Shown here piece after piece: positions 1-12,975 of a stretch of DNA of 64,000 nucleotides. Both the position numbers and the translations under genes were made by a program. Position 1 is the first letter of the stretch. Every line of letters begins with the position of its first letter. The notes under the pieces were generated by a model. The model worked only from the letters and a program-made list of their open reading frames with translations, made no database searches and was not told where the DNA came from. Source of the DNA: Opisthocomus hoazin (Eukaryota; Chordata; Aves; Opisthocomiformes; Opisthocomidae); assembly GCF_030867145.1 (NCBI RefSeq), contig NC_134453.1:1421001-1485000 (forward strand), read 5' to 3'.

Positions 1-253
1 CATCCTCCTGACACCCACCCTTCAGGTATTTATAAGCATTTATTAGGTCTCCTGGCAGCCTTCTCTTCTTCAGGCTGAACAAGCCCAGCTCCCTCAGCCT
101 CTCCTCGTAGGGGAGATGCTCCAGTCCCCTCCTCATCCTCATAGCCCTCCGCTGGACTCTCTCCAGTAGCTCCTCATCTTTCTTGAAGTGGGGAGCCCAG
201 AACTGGACACAGTACTCTAGATGAGGCCTCACCAGGGCAGTGTAGGGGGGAAG
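1..253 (-). mobile_element. CR1 LINE fragment, cut by window edge
   Basis: Antisense copy of the last part of ORF2 (reverse complement reads [14 protein letters not shown]-type sequence). It ends inside the text for the [11 protein letters not shown] segment. The 3' end is outside the window. Confidence 0.9.
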
Positions 254-479
254 GAGATCATGTTTCCACGATCGGCATGGCCACCACTCAGGGCTGGCGC
301 CACGCAGCACTGCCGCCGTCCCATCCCTCCTCTGCCCTTCATCCCACCGATGGCTGGCGGGTGCAGAGGACCTGCCGGGGCCGAGTACTTGATCATAACT
401 TGATTTGTAATGTGGTATTGCAAAAGCAGTACTTTTTCGAGGTGATATGTTGAGGACCACCCTCCTCCAAAGCTCCTAG

Positions 480-1400
480 CTGTACATTTTTCTTCTGGAG
501 ATGAATCATAGGCAATTAACAGGAACAATTCTAATTAACTGACATAATTAAAAAACTAATAATGTTTAACATTATTGTTTTATACAATGACATTAGCTTT
601 AACAGCCTAGCAACACATCAAGGCTTCATTTGCATAGTCACTGAGTATATTATTTATTCTTGGTTTCTTTGGTAACCAAATTGACAATAAGAACTGCAAT
701 GTGAATTCCTAAATTGTTTTTCCATACAGCTTCATAATTTATGCCATTGGCAGTAATTGTAATGTCTGTATAATTTCCTTTTAATTATCAACTAATGAAA
801 TTTACATTCATTAGGGTAAAGAACAAATATTCACTCTCAACTTCCAATCACCTGTCCAAATTTCCAATCAATTTGCCAATGTTTGCTGTGCCTTATGTTT
901 ATTTATATTTTCAAGTGTCAAAATGCAGGAGAAGTGCTCAAACCTCTGCGGCTGTTAATGGCTGGGGGAAAAGCGATTACTGGAGCTGCCACCACCGAGC
1001 TCTTCTTCCTCCCAGATTGAGGAGATGCTCCTTTCCCAAAGAAGACAGAAGATACGAACTTTATCACTTTAAACTCTACGGATTTTAAGTGGAATTAATT
1101 CTGTAAACTTTAATTGCAGAATAATCTCTGCCTGTTCCCTTATCTCTTGATTTATTACAGACATTTATTTCTAGTTTGAAAATTTCTCATCAGTTTCCCA
1201 GGGAATTAATTTAGTTTTTCCAACAGAAAAAAAAAAAAGGAGGGTTGGGGGAAGGAAATGGCTTCTAAATTCAAATTGAGATGCTAATTACAATAATTAT
1301 TTCATGAAATTATATAGAAACTTTATACATATGAGTATAGTAATTTCGTTAAAGAAAAAAAATATTTGCACATAATCTTAATTGCGCTCCACTTCTGAAC
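480..1400. promoter_or_regulatory. Candidate conserved non-coding element A
   Basis: AT-rich, complex, repeat-free DNA with many homeodomain-type TAATTA/AATTAA motifs, upstream of CCDC68 on the side where TCF4 is expected. Judged from composition only; no alignment was possible. Confidence 0.25.
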
Positions 1401-1589
1401 AAGCCAACACTTTGGCTCTTTTTATTTCAAGGGAGGGCACTCGAGAAAGCCAAAGGCCCCCCAGGCTCCCCTCGGGGTTGGGCAGGGTCCTGGGGGTCTC
1501 GCCCAGCATGGACCCCCCTGACCCCCTCACCCTGGGGAGAGCCCGCAGGGCGGCAGCCCCTCGGCCGGCGGACCCGGCGGAAAGTGAGC

Positions 1590-2110
1590 GATGGAGTCCA
1601 TTACCCTCAATTACCTTGAACTGATTTCAATACAGATTTGATGTGAAGCCGCACGAGACAAATTAAAACAATTAACGGACAATCTGGGCCGGTCCTTGAA
1701 GGGAAGCTCTTGTTGTTAGTGTCTGGGTTTGTCTGTTCCACCAAATACGCCTCCTGCACATAGAACCTATTAACTCCTTTTTGATTAGGAAAAGGAAGCG
1801 TAAGAATAATCATCGCTAACGGTGTGCCCTGTCTCATCGGGGGGACGGCGTTGTCATTCGGAGCACCAGCTTCCCGGCAAAGTTTCCCATGTGTCCTCCG
1901 AAAGGGAATATTGGAGTCCTCCAAGCCGCTTTGGCAGCTCCCGACACGCAGCCTACAGAAGGGGCTACCAGAGCACGAGCTCCTGAAAGGAGAAGGGACG
2001 GGAGGTGGCGAAGAACCGAGCATCTGCGAGCAGACTAATGTCACCCAGCGAGCGGCAATCGTCATCCGCGTTTGGGTCCGCTGAACAGCATTTCTATAGG
2101 AGCTGAAAAT
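1590..2110. promoter_or_regulatory. Candidate conserved non-coding element B
   Basis: Repeat-free DNA with clustered AATTAAAACAATTAA and ACAAAT-type motifs (homeodomain, SOX-like). Two opposed open frames here (1607-2065 minus, 1824-2084 plus) have no recognisable domain. Confidence 0.25.
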
Positions 2111-3096
2111 TCATTTCATTTCATTATCCAAACTGTTCAAGCACCCCACTTTGGATCCGAGAAATCTTTCCAAACCTGCAGGAAACTCATTTACCCCTGC
2201 TGAGGCTCCAGCTTCTCGCCTTCTATTAAGGTAGCGTTGTCTTCCTTACGGATGCTGGCAGACATCCGCGCGAGGTTTGTGCGGAGAAGAGCATTTTGTT
2301 GTTGTGCGGAGAAGGCCATTTGCTGAAATCCAGAGTGGAAAGGAGCGGCGTTATTGCTCTTCCCTGCTTTATTTAGGCCTGTTTCAAGGCTACTTTACTG
2401 ATCTCTCATCTGTTACAAATGCAGTTCGCGACACATTAGAAAAGAGAGAGCTGCCTTTGCGGGGGATGCGGTGTCGAACAAAGGAAAGACCGTCTGCCCT
2501 CCGAGATTTTGCTAATGAAGAAACTTGCAGTATCATTAAGTTGAATAGAGAAGGGAGAAAAAAAACCCAAAAAAAGCAGTAATCAAAGTGGGGTGTTTTC
2601 AAATTAGGGACAAATTAATGCAGGGAAAGTGCCTAGCGCCGGAGGTCCCTGCGAGCAAGCACCTTCCCTTCCACAGCACAGCAGTATTTGCTGAGCCACA
2701 CTGCGAAACTTGACCTAGTTTCTTGATTACAATGATTTAAATACCTACAAAGTGTGTTGAAATCAATACGTTTACTCCAGAACTGCGCCACCGAAAATTA
2801 GCCTGAAATCACGTAATCTGTGTTCATTATATGGAGTTTCCATATGCACAGAGTAAGTGCAGAATATGTAATAGACAGGTTTTTTGGGCCAGATTTTCAG
2901 CCCACGTATATCCGTATAAATAAGCACGGTGTTGCGCACAGGGGAGAGGCAATCCAACCACAGCCATGTCCCCACGTCCCTCGCGACATGCACAGAAGCC
3001 ATCTCCATGGCCCGAGTGATAGGACATGTTTCCATAGGTCCTATCAGCAGTGACCATCAAACAAATCCCTGCCACCGCTCCGCAGCGTCCATCCCT

Positions 3097-3127
3097 GTCC
3101 TGGGTTCAGCTGGGATAGAGTTAAGGG
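3097..3127 (+). mobile_element. Short LTR-like fragment
   Basis: TGTCCTGGGTTCAGCTGGGA and the following AGAGTTAA match the 5' end of the LTR at 3513. Similarity stops after about 30 bases. Confidence 0.35.
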
Positions 3128-3512
3128 AGAATGGACTTTGATGAAACCTAGCAAAGCACAGCGGTGGTGGGACTGGACCTGGCTTCAACAGCTGGCACCC
3201 AGCAACTTCATCAAGATTGACACCTTCAACTCGCAGACCATGGGCACAGGCCGCACCAGATACACCAGTCGTGAGCTCCAGACGAAGCGTGCGGTTGCCA
3301 ATCACCACACATCAGCTCTGCTACCCTGAAAGACAGATGAAGCCCAACATCATACACTAAACAAACTCCATGGACATTTTAGAGGGCTGGTCTGTAAACT
3401 AAGGAAATGGTATTTGTGTGTGTGTATATATACACATATAAAACCAGAAGAAGTGATAGTAAAGTGTGGACCCTGGGCATGACATTGATGGTATAGAATA
3501 ACGGGTGGATAA

Positions 3513-3892
3513 TGTCCTGAGTTCAGCTGGGATAGGGTTAACTTCCACCAGGAGCTGGTTGGCTGACCCAAACAGCCAATCAAACGGGATGTTCTATACC
3601 GTGTGATGCCATGCTCAGTATTTAAGCAGGGAGGTGGCTGAAGGAGAGGGTTTTGCTACTCAGGAGCAAGTGGAGCATTGGGTGGTGAGAACACTGCATG
3701 TTGTATTTGCTTTTTATCAGGGTTGATTGTTGTTGTCTTCTCCCTTTGTCATTCTGTCCAACTGTCCTCATCCCAGCCCACAAGTATTTGCCTTTTTCCT
3801 TCTGATTCTCCTCCCCATTCCACCGGGGAGGGGGAAGGAGTGAGAGAGAAGATGCATGGTTCTTTGTTGCAAATTGAGGCAAAACCGCAACA
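3513..3892 (+). mobile_element. Solo LTR of an avian endogenous retrovirus, diverged
   Basis: Begins TGTCCTGAGTTCAGCTGGGA and ends AAAACCGCAACA, the TG...CA frame and opening of a common avian ERV LTR. It also has the mid-LTR GCCATGCTCAGTATTTAAGC box and a late C/T-rich region with a G-run. No retroviral gene follows, and no target-site duplication was seen. The family name is not assigned. Confidence 0.65.
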
Positions 3893-4284
3893 GTCCCTCC
3901 ACACCTGGAACATGTTACTGATTCTGATTACTCCAGTCAGGACCAGACTGGTGTGCTCCAGAGAGGAATTTCCACATGGTGACATGTTCCATGCCTCACA
4001 TGGAGCCACATTTTCCAACACTGGCACCCTCTTTAGGCTTCTCTTGGGTCTTTTGGAGCTGGGGAGGGGAGGTGCTTTGAGACTGATGATCTGGACGGAC
4101 CGGTCAATGCTTGCGGATCGGCCAACTCCTGCTTTTCCATCCAGTCCTTTTTCCGGAGGCAAGCGGGCACCTCAGGGAGTGGGGAGGAGAACACGGGGAG
4201 GTTGAAAGAGCAAAGGCAGGATGTGGTATGGGGCTGTAAGTGGGAGAGCAGAATAAGAGGGTGGATGGGGTTTTCCGTCCCTCA
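3893..4284. other. Unassigned DNA between LTR and CR1
   Basis: No gene or family recognised. Open frames entering it from the LTR have no recognisable domain. Confidence 0.4.
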
Positions 4285-4486
4285 GAGTGTTCCCTGTGAG
4301 GGTGACGGAGCCCTGGCCCAGGCTGCCCAGGGAGGCTGTGGAGTCTCCTTCTCTGGAGATATTCAAGAGCCGCCTGGACAAGGTCCTGTGCAGCCTGCTG
4401 TAGGTGACCCTGCTTCAGCAGGAGGGTTGGACTAGATGACCCACAGAGCTCCCTTCCAACCCCTAATATTCTGTGATTCTGTGATT
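4285..4486 (+). mobile_element. CR1 LINE 3' fragment
   Basis: Runs from the [17 protein letters not shown] codons to CTAATATTCTGTGATTCTGT. It belongs to the variant with CTAGATGACCCACAGAG, unlike most copies here. Confidence 0.92.
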
Positions 4487-5520
4487 AATGAGTCATCAGA
4501 TGAGAAAATAAAAGCAGGCTGAGGTTAGAACCAAAGTTAGAACAACCACGCTCCAGTTTCCTGCCTCGTGGTTTATATTGCCTTCTTCTTTCCTTCTTCT
4601 TACTAATGGCAACTTAAAGGCAACCATAAAAGCCAACATCTGAGGTTGTCCTCCTCTCCGCAGCACCCATTGACACAAGATGAGTCCAGAAGGTTCTTCT
4701 CTGGGGCAGCGGGGTGGGGTGGAAGCACAGCGGGGGCTCTGCATGCAGAGCGGCTCTGGTGAACCTTTGGCTTTGTCAGTTTTGGAACCCACCATCCCTT
4801 CCACCACCCAGGCCCGTTTTGGAGCCTCCTGCTTGAACCCAGCAATATGCCTCATGGAATTTCTCCCTGTCACGCGCTGTGCCGTCATGCTCATCTTGCA
4901 GAAAGGGCGTCTGTTCTTCTCTGCCTCTTTCCTTCAAAAAATACCCCACAAAACACAGAGGAGGAATGAGAAATTAAGCGGATTTTTTTTTTTTAGTAGT
5001 TTGTTTCCTTGTTGAAAACCTGCAAACTGAACCGCTCTGGTTTTCAGAGCATCTGATACCGGCACGCAGAGGTGGGCTTTGTCTTTCTCAGGTACGGATG
5101 CATTTTATCAATTTTGAAAAGCTCCCTCAATCTCTTGGGGTTTTTGCGCCCCTTGTGACAGATGGAAAAGTTGAAAGGAATGGTTAATGTCTCTGAATTT
5201 AAGACATAAAAGAGCCTTTAAAATGAGTACTCACAGCAAAAGGCCGTTGTGTATGGGGGGGTAAAAAAGACGTGAATGCCACCTTTCATCTGGCAGTTCA
5301 AGGTAATTGCTGGAGCTAAAAGATGAAGACCATGCAAAATTCTGTTTTTAGCTAAAAAATGAGGGCCTGAGGCGCAGGCGGGTTCTGCAGTAGCGAAGCA
5401 CCTCCAGGAACCCTTTTCCCCCTGATTTATCATCATTTTTCCCGCTCGCAGATGCTTGCTGCGGCCTGGGAGCTGCGTCGCAGTGGCGGTGCGAGAGATG
5501 GCCACGGCATTCTTGGAACC

Positions 5521-5571
5521 GGACAGTGTTTTGTGTTGCTGGTCCAGGGCAGTGTTCTGTGTTGCTGATCC
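5521..5571. repeat. 26-bp tandem duplication, imperfect
   Basis: Two units around CAGTGTTTTGTGTTGCTG and CAGTGTTCTGTGTTGCTG. Confidence 0.8.
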
Positions 5572-6890
5572 GTGCTCCGAGCACGTGTGAGGGCGATGGT
5601 GATGATGGCATCGCTGGCAGAGCCCACAGTGCCCTTGGTGTGCCCCTCCTCTGCCAAGAGGAGCCATGTATCCGCACCGGGAGCAATCCCATCTGCAGGA
5701 ACCATGCACGTAGGGCTGGCAGAGCTCTCCAGAACCCTCCACTGGGAGCATCTAGAATTAAAGACCAGAGGAGTGAGTGAAAAGGCCACTTTCTAAACAT
5801 GTGTGAGGGCTCACCTGCAGGGACGGTCTCACGGATGGGCAGGGGGCTGGAGCAGAGAGCTGGGGGTGCAGTGTGGGGACCAACGGCACCACTCGGCAAG
5901 GACCAGCTTCCCCGGGACCGCCATGGGGTTCTCTCCAGGGGGTTACAGCAGTCTTTCGGGACAACAATGCTTTCTGCAGGTTTTTCTGATTTCTGGCCAA
6001 GTTTTTTAACATATTCACAGACAAAGTTTGCAGCTCAAGACAGAAGTTTCCCTTTCCATGCCAGTTATCTTGGGGAACAAAGAGGCTTTTGGAGCCCAGC
6101 AGATACTGCAGAGTGAACATGAAGGTGCTGAGAAGGGGGCAAGCGGTGCATGTCTTGCTTGACTCTTCAGATGGACAATTATTTGTTACTAAATTTCTGC
6201 ATTAGTGCTTTTGCCTGCTTTGTGAGCCATTCAGGCGAGGTGAAACAGCCTGTTTTGAAGTGGATATTTCAGAGAAGCTGGAGGAGCCTGGTTTGTAAAC
6301 ACTGAATTTTCTCCATGGTGGGTTGAGGAAGAGTGTTTAGGGCAAATAACTGGATCGATGTCTTTGTAGGGCAGGAGGCTTTCAGGGAGGTTGTTCTCTT
6401 CCTGGGATAACGTGGTGAACTGGCCCCTGCCAGCTTTTTTATTGCAAGGGACAGGGGACGTGCAGAGAGCGCAGCCTTTAGGAGAAGGGGGAGCACATGG
6501 GTTGTGCTCCACAGCCCATGGAGCACAAGGACTGCTCCCAGCAGCTCCCTTTTCCCCCACACTCCCTGTGCAGGAGCTGTGGCTGAGCTGGCTGTGCTTG
6601 GGATGTGATTCCTCAGCAGCCTGAGCCCGGTGAACTGGGCTGTCCCTGTCCTGCTCTGCTCGCCACGCCAAGCTGCACTATCCAGCCTCCCTCCTCCGAC
6701 CGGCAGACCTGGGTTGGAGCCACGGTGTGCTCAGATCCTCTTGGTGGGGTTACCATCCATCCGCCCCCCACTCCAGCTCAGTATGTTGATAGCAGCGTTG
6801 GCCCTTTGCAGTTCCCTTGGCAGAAAGGGGATGGATGGGGCAGCTTCAAAGCCTCCGAGCTTCCACCCCATGAAGTCAAAGAGGCTCACA

Positions 6891-6928
6891 AAAAACTTCC
6901 TAGCAGAGTAAAAACTTCCTAGCAGACC
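6891..6928. repeat. 19-bp tandem duplication
   Basis: AAAAACTTCCTAGCAGAGT and AAAAACTTCCTAGCAGACC, end to end. Confidence 0.9.
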
Positions 6929-9900
6929 AAAAATCAAGATCAAGTTCAGTTAAAAGGTACGAAACGCTATCACATGTAGAAGTCCATAATGATTAATTTA
7001 AAATTAATTCACTGTGTTAAATAGGATGACAAAAGCAATAATGTCATGTAGCCTCCCAGGTTGGATATTGAAGGATTAAATGAAACTTGAGTGAGGATTG
7101 CGTCACCTCCCGGACGGAAACTACTCACTAATTGCGGAGCTCATCCGTCCTTCTCCCACGCGGCTCTGTGGCGAGGCCGGGAAGTGAGCAATCGGTGTGG
7201 CTCCCCGACGATGCATGTCCTGAGAACGTGCGTGTGCCTCAGACACCCCAAGAGCAACCCAGCTCAGAGCTCCAAATACACCTATGGAAACATGGCTGCT
7301 TATAACCTATTTACAGCTTCTTTCAGGTGAAAGACCGGGCTCTGCCTTTGCGAGAGGAGAACGGTGATTGACCACCATTGCTTATCAAATTGTCATGTCG
7401 TGCGCACGGATCAATAACCTCATCTCCTCCAGTTCATGGCGGTCCAATCCTTATATTCCTGATTAATGAGTGATTCGAGGAAAACCAACAAAACCCCCAG
7501 GTGCTGCAATAACTTTAGTTCCAAATGTTTCACCTTGTCATCTCCTCATCTACTGTATTAAAGAAAAACATAAACCAAGAAAAGCCAGCGCTTGCAAATA
7601 CTTGATGCCGTCTCGCTCGGTGATTGAACATGGAACAGAAAGCCCGAGGGCTACAAGAGCAGAGAGTTTACTCTCCAAAATCAGAAGGCTAGCGGGAAGC
7701 AGTTTTAAAGTGAATGATGGCACATCTTGGGTCCTCAGGCTTTTTGAGGTGAAATTCAGCTTGCAGAAGAGGGGTGATTCAGCCAGCAAAGCGTCCATGC
7801 TCGCTGTGGGGTGAGCCGAGCAGTTGTGTGGCGTGATGACACAGGGAGAGTGGGGATGTGGTCCTGGGAGCGAGCACGGGCTGAGCCGTTAAATACTGCT
7901 GGGGCTTCGCTGCTGAGACGTCAACGCTTTTTGCCAGCGAGAGGCCAGGATGATTTTGTCATGTCGCTTCTGCAATGCCATGCCTAGGAGATAAAATCTG
8001 GTACTGTGTAAAGAGCCGTAAGCAGTGCTATCAATTCTCGAATGAGGAATTAAAGGGAAGTGGCACATTTTCAAAACTGTTAGAACAGAAACCCCAAATT
8101 TATCACTGTCTGTCATTTTTCAATATGTTTCTTTCTGAGCCTCGCTTTGTGATGAGTAGAATAATTATAGTTTAGCTACAGTAACTTGGGGCTCCATTTT
8201 CAGTTAACAGATTGTTTATCAAAATGAAGACCCAGAGCAGCAGCTGTAGGATGGGGAGACGGAGATTGACGTGGATCGCAGACCAGTCCTGTGGGAAGCC
8301 GCTGAACAGAAGGGGATTTAATGACTGCCTCCCAACACAAGTGATCGATTCACTGAACCCGCTCAAGCAAGGCAGCACAGAGTGATTGGGTTTAGAGAAT
8401 TCATTATTCATACGTATTTATTCTGTGGCGAGAAGAGACACCTTTGGTTAGAAATTCAGACCAAATGGACTTCGTGGAATGAAATTTGCGAGGGCTATTT
8501 TATTTTAAAATTCAAGAATCTCTGCTTTCCGGGAAGACACCGAGATGAGTGCGGACTCACGTATTAGACACCAACCTGATCCCTAAAGTCATCACAGGTT
8601 CATTACAATCCCATCCAGGTGCACGTTGAGCCTCCCGAAACCAAGGGTGCTCTACTCGCGTGGTGGTGTCAGCCCACCCGAGTGACGCCCTGGACCCTGA
8701 GCCAAGGCTTATGGCAGTAAATGGCCGGCCGAGATCCAGCCCCACTGCCGCCAGCAGCAAAGCGTCCCCCGAGAGGTGACTGCTAACCCTTTCCTGGGAA
8801 TGAAAGGCTTTGCATGGACAGAGTTCCCATTTTTTAAGTTTATTCTCGCACTCGTGTCTAGATGGTAAAAATGACATGTAGTTCATCTACATCTCATTTC
8901 CACTCTCTACAGCAACCCTATCAAAATAAACGTAAGTACTATAAAAACACACTGAAATTATATTTTTAAACAGCTTTTTAACTGCATTTTTGCAAGTTTT
9001 TTGAGCAGTTTTCTCATTTTCCATCTGACATTTACTGGCACCGTGTTTCCTGGCATGAGGACTCTGAGCATAATGCCAAGGTATGAAGGCAAATGAGTTT
9101 CAAGCAGCGAAAAGATGCTGATATACAAACTGCCACTCAGAAAAAACATTGGTAATGGAGTTTAAATATAGTAATTCCAAAGTATGGACTACAGATTACC
9201 TGTAACCCACAAGGAAGGCTAGTAAGGGTCCAACTCTGTCATAGTCATGTTGTTTTTACTGTGTTTCAAGTTAATGCTTGGTGACACAATTGCTGGAAAA
9301 GCAGTGAGAAACCATAGTGGGTGATAGGATCAAGAAGTGCAACAGGGATACGTGTAGAGCTCCTGTTGCCCTGATCCCAAAGAGATAATGCGATACGGGA
9401 GGGTGCTGCGAGACTGCAGATCTCCGAGATAACTCTGTAAAACGAGGACGTTGGTAACTCCTCCTCACTACAGCAAGTTGCTCGGTGGTGGTAACGATGA
9501 CTTCATCTTTCCAAGCCCGAATCCAGCACGTCTCATTCCTCCACCCTTACACACGCTGGCTCTGAGCGCAGCGCCGGCTGCCCGGCTCACCGAAGCACTT
9601 CTGGGCACGCTTTCCAAGCACCTGACTAATGCTCAGATAAATGGGATTTTTCCTGTGCTGAGAGGCAGGAAGACACCTCAAGGCTAAACCCATTAAAAGC
9701 ATTAGGTGTCTCCTCAAAGTGCTGCTTTAAGAAATCAAGCATGAATGCGTGTCCTCAACACCGGGGAGACTTTGGGTAAGCCCAGACATTTCTCTTGGTA
9801 GATCTCCAGGTCAATCATCAGCATTTCCTGCTGAGCACCTGGCTGCTGCTGGCCCGCCAGACACCTGGGTCACATCTCAGCTACTTTAGGACTTTGGGAT

Positions 9901-12899
9901 TAGGCCCTGCCCTGTTCATCGCACCCACAAGAGCTCCTTGGGTGTATCTGCTGGGTGAGGGCCAACTGGAAGCACCTCCAGAAGGATGGTGTCAGCCCTT
10001 GACTTGGTGTGCCTGTGCACCGTACCCTCACCAGGGGCAAATCCCCCTTTCTTCTTGGGTGGATACAAAAGCCCACCGCCCATCTACGGGCAGCGTCCCC
10101 CAGGTCTTGTATCATATTGGTGTCAAAGCCATGCACTGCAACTCGTTTCCTCCAGGATAACTCGGAGTGCAATGGTCAAGGCCGTGGGCTCCCTCTGGGC
10201 AGCAAAGCAATTGGGTCTGGTCCAGCAGTGTTTGCCCATCTTGTGCTCTTCTGGGCTGAACTTTCTTGCCACAGGTCAAACACAGATTATACGACCCAAG
10301 GCTGTGAAAGGCAGATTCAAGTATTTCCTGCGGCTGAGGGTAACACCATGCAGCGCAAATCCTAGAAGATATATAATATGTATGTCCCACCATGTTCATG
10401 AGAGGAAAAAGGTCTGGGGGAAGAGAAAACCGTAACTTTAAAACCCAGAATGGAAGAAGACATCTGATTTGCTAGTAAGTAAGATCATATCACTGAAGCA
10501 TTTATCATCCAGAGTGTTCACATCGGCAAGAAAATGTGTGTCTTGGATCTTCTTCTTCAGCATCAGACCGTGAAAGTAGTTATTTTCTAAAAGCAGTCAC
10601 GTATGAAGATTGAAAAAATCCAAGTGTCTGGGCTTTACTGTGCCATGCAGCTGCACAGCAGACCAGGGTGGAAACTGGTGATTCACCATTTCCAGACCTT
10701 ACTTTCCTCATCGCTGAGTGCCGAAAACTAGCCCTGATGCTTTAGAATAGCTCGGTGTAAACAGAACCATAATGGGCCAGATCAGGTTTTTTCCTTGCTC
10801 CTTTGAATTTGTTTATGTAAAGAGTCCGTCCTCCTAACCAGAGACCCCCGTCTAGGGTGGTCTCTGTGCGCTGGTGAACTGGATCAGTTGGTTGGGACGA
10901 TGGCGTTTGCCAGCCCCGAGCTGGCCCATGGGGTGAGGCGATGTGCCACTGAAGGACCCGTGGCTGGTCTTGGGGAAACGTAAGGGTTTTTCTGCTGACT
11001 TAACAAAATTGAAAACTGAAATCACAGAAATTGAAAACTGGACTTTAAAATTATTTGTAGGAGTCAGCAGAGTCTGGAGTGGAAAGGAAAGGACGATTAT
11101 CCCAGACGAAATGTCCCATCTGCTCCCCGCTGCCCAGACGGACGGGGAGCGCACGGTGCCTGCCGGCCCCCCTCCTTCTGCTCCAGGGCCACGCGTGGGC
11201 GAGACGCCCCGGGCACGGCCACCCCTGCCCACGTCCCTGAGACCGCTGGGTATCCCGGGAAGGGCGAGTGCCGAGGGAAGGTCCGTCGGTGGGTAACAGC
11301 CACCAAGCATCGCCTCCCGGGTACACGCCTGCCCCGAGGAGTGGTGGAGAAGATCTCGGTTTGCAACTGGAGAATTACACAGGACTGGTTAGAAAGGCAA
11401 GCAGCATTTGGTAGGATTATTTACTACCAGTAGAGCATATAAATCTTGCCAGTAACCACTCCTAATTTTAATTACAGTGAAGCAAGTTTTATAGGGAGAG
11501 CATTTTGTTAGAACAAATGATTTATTCGGGGGGGGAAAAAAAAACCGACGAGCTCTTCGGTTCACGAGCTCTTCTGTACATATGAAACGGAAGGAACAAA
11601 AATCAAGCTTTAGTTTCTACTTCATTCAAATTAGTGGTTGGTGAGACCAGACGCAATATTTATTTCATTTTCAAAGAACAAATATTGTGAGAGGACCTGT
11701 TTAGTCAGGAGTAAGCAGGCATTTCCTAGTCTTGGTTAGATGCCTTTAAAACGTCTCTATAAACTGCGGGAAGAGTGAGGGCTTCATCTTCCTGCTCATG
11801 TTGTGTTTTCAGCCTAGGCGAGATAAGAAATACTCTTTATTCTTGCCCAAACTACTCAGGCAACAAAACTCTTATCTGAAAAAGACATTGACAGGAACAG
11901 TTAACACACTGTATAATTAAAGCAATAAATTAATTACCCGGCTTCCCTGGTGACTATTAAACACTTGAGGCAAAAGAGCTGTCTTTTGCTCCTTGTTGAA
12001 GGATCATTACTACTTAGTTTGCACATTCCCTTGAACAGTCCAGGTTAGTTTCTGTGGCGCAAACCCGTAGCCGCAAACCCCTTCGCCTTTCCAGCTTTGC
12101 CAACCCGCGTATGACCAAGAGCTGGGACCTCCTCTGACCCATTCCTCCGGTTTTGGGGTTATTTTGGTGGTTGCAACAAGGAGCTGGAAGAGCTGGGCAC
12201 AGACAGCAGCTGCAGAAGGATTTTACTGGTAGGAAAATGCCCGTAAGCCATTGCCTGGGGTGGGGCCAGGGAAGACGCCACGGGTGAAAGCCCACGCGTG
12301 TGGCTTCCAGGGACGCACCGGGTATGTGGCATCTCCTCGGCGCTGTGCGAGCGCAGGGTGACTCACGCCAGGCAGCAGACGAGCGAATGACTCATGGTTT
12401 TTACTGAGCTGATGGCCTTGGCAGGGCCAAAATGTTCTTTGACATTCTTATCTAAAAGCCCTAATGCGAAGACTTTTTTTTAAACTCCTTCTTTCTGGGG
12501 TTACTTACGGAAAGCATTTCCAAAGCCACCGATAAAAGGCTGTTTGTGCCTGGGGACCTTTGCTTGAAGGAACTCAGAACCCCTATTACCATTTATAAAT
12601 CTTTGTTTTAAATCTTCTGTACTGTTGTCCATGCCTTGGGAATTTTGTTTTTCCACTTCCATCGGAAGCCGGCTGCTGACGCGCTCCCCGGGGCGGGCGG
12701 TGCGGGTAAGAGAAGCGGGCAGAGTCGGGCAGCGCTGGGCACGACGCGGGGCAGAGAGCCGTGCGGGAGAGCCGTCTGCGCGGAGAAACACCAGTCAAGG
12801 CGAACCGGTTCCCAAGCAGTGATGAGTCGCGCCTTACCGATCAGCAGCCTTCCCGCTAAGGCAATCCCCAGCTACGAGGGAGCTGGGGAGCCACGTCAT

Positions 12900-12975
12900 G
12901 CTAATTGAGACCTGGGATGCTAATTGAGACCTGGGATGCTAATTGAGACCTGGGATGCTAATTGCGACCTGGGAT
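12900..12975. repeat. 19-bp tandem repeat, four copies
   Basis: Unit GCTAATTGAGACCTGGGAT starts at 12900, 12919, 12938 and 12957; the last copy has one change (GCGACC). Each unit contains CTAATTG, a homeodomain-type core. Confidence 0.95.

Larger units (their letters stand above)
254..3512. other. Intergenic DNA without recognisable genes
   Basis: No exon or CR1 recognised. 480-1400 and 1590-2110 are AT-rich with many TAATTA and AATTAA motifs and look like candidate conserved non-coding elements. 3097-3127 resembles the first 30 bases of the LTR at 3513. A TG/TA dinucleotide run lies at 3415-3440. Confidence 0.5.

Noticed and set aside
1607-2084. Opposed 152- and 86-codon frames
   Set aside because: No family recognised and no flanking splice pattern; more likely a conserved non-coding block than a gene.
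3678-4205. 175-codon frame starting in the LTR
   Set aside because: LTR sequence does not encode a gene here, and the extension has no domain.
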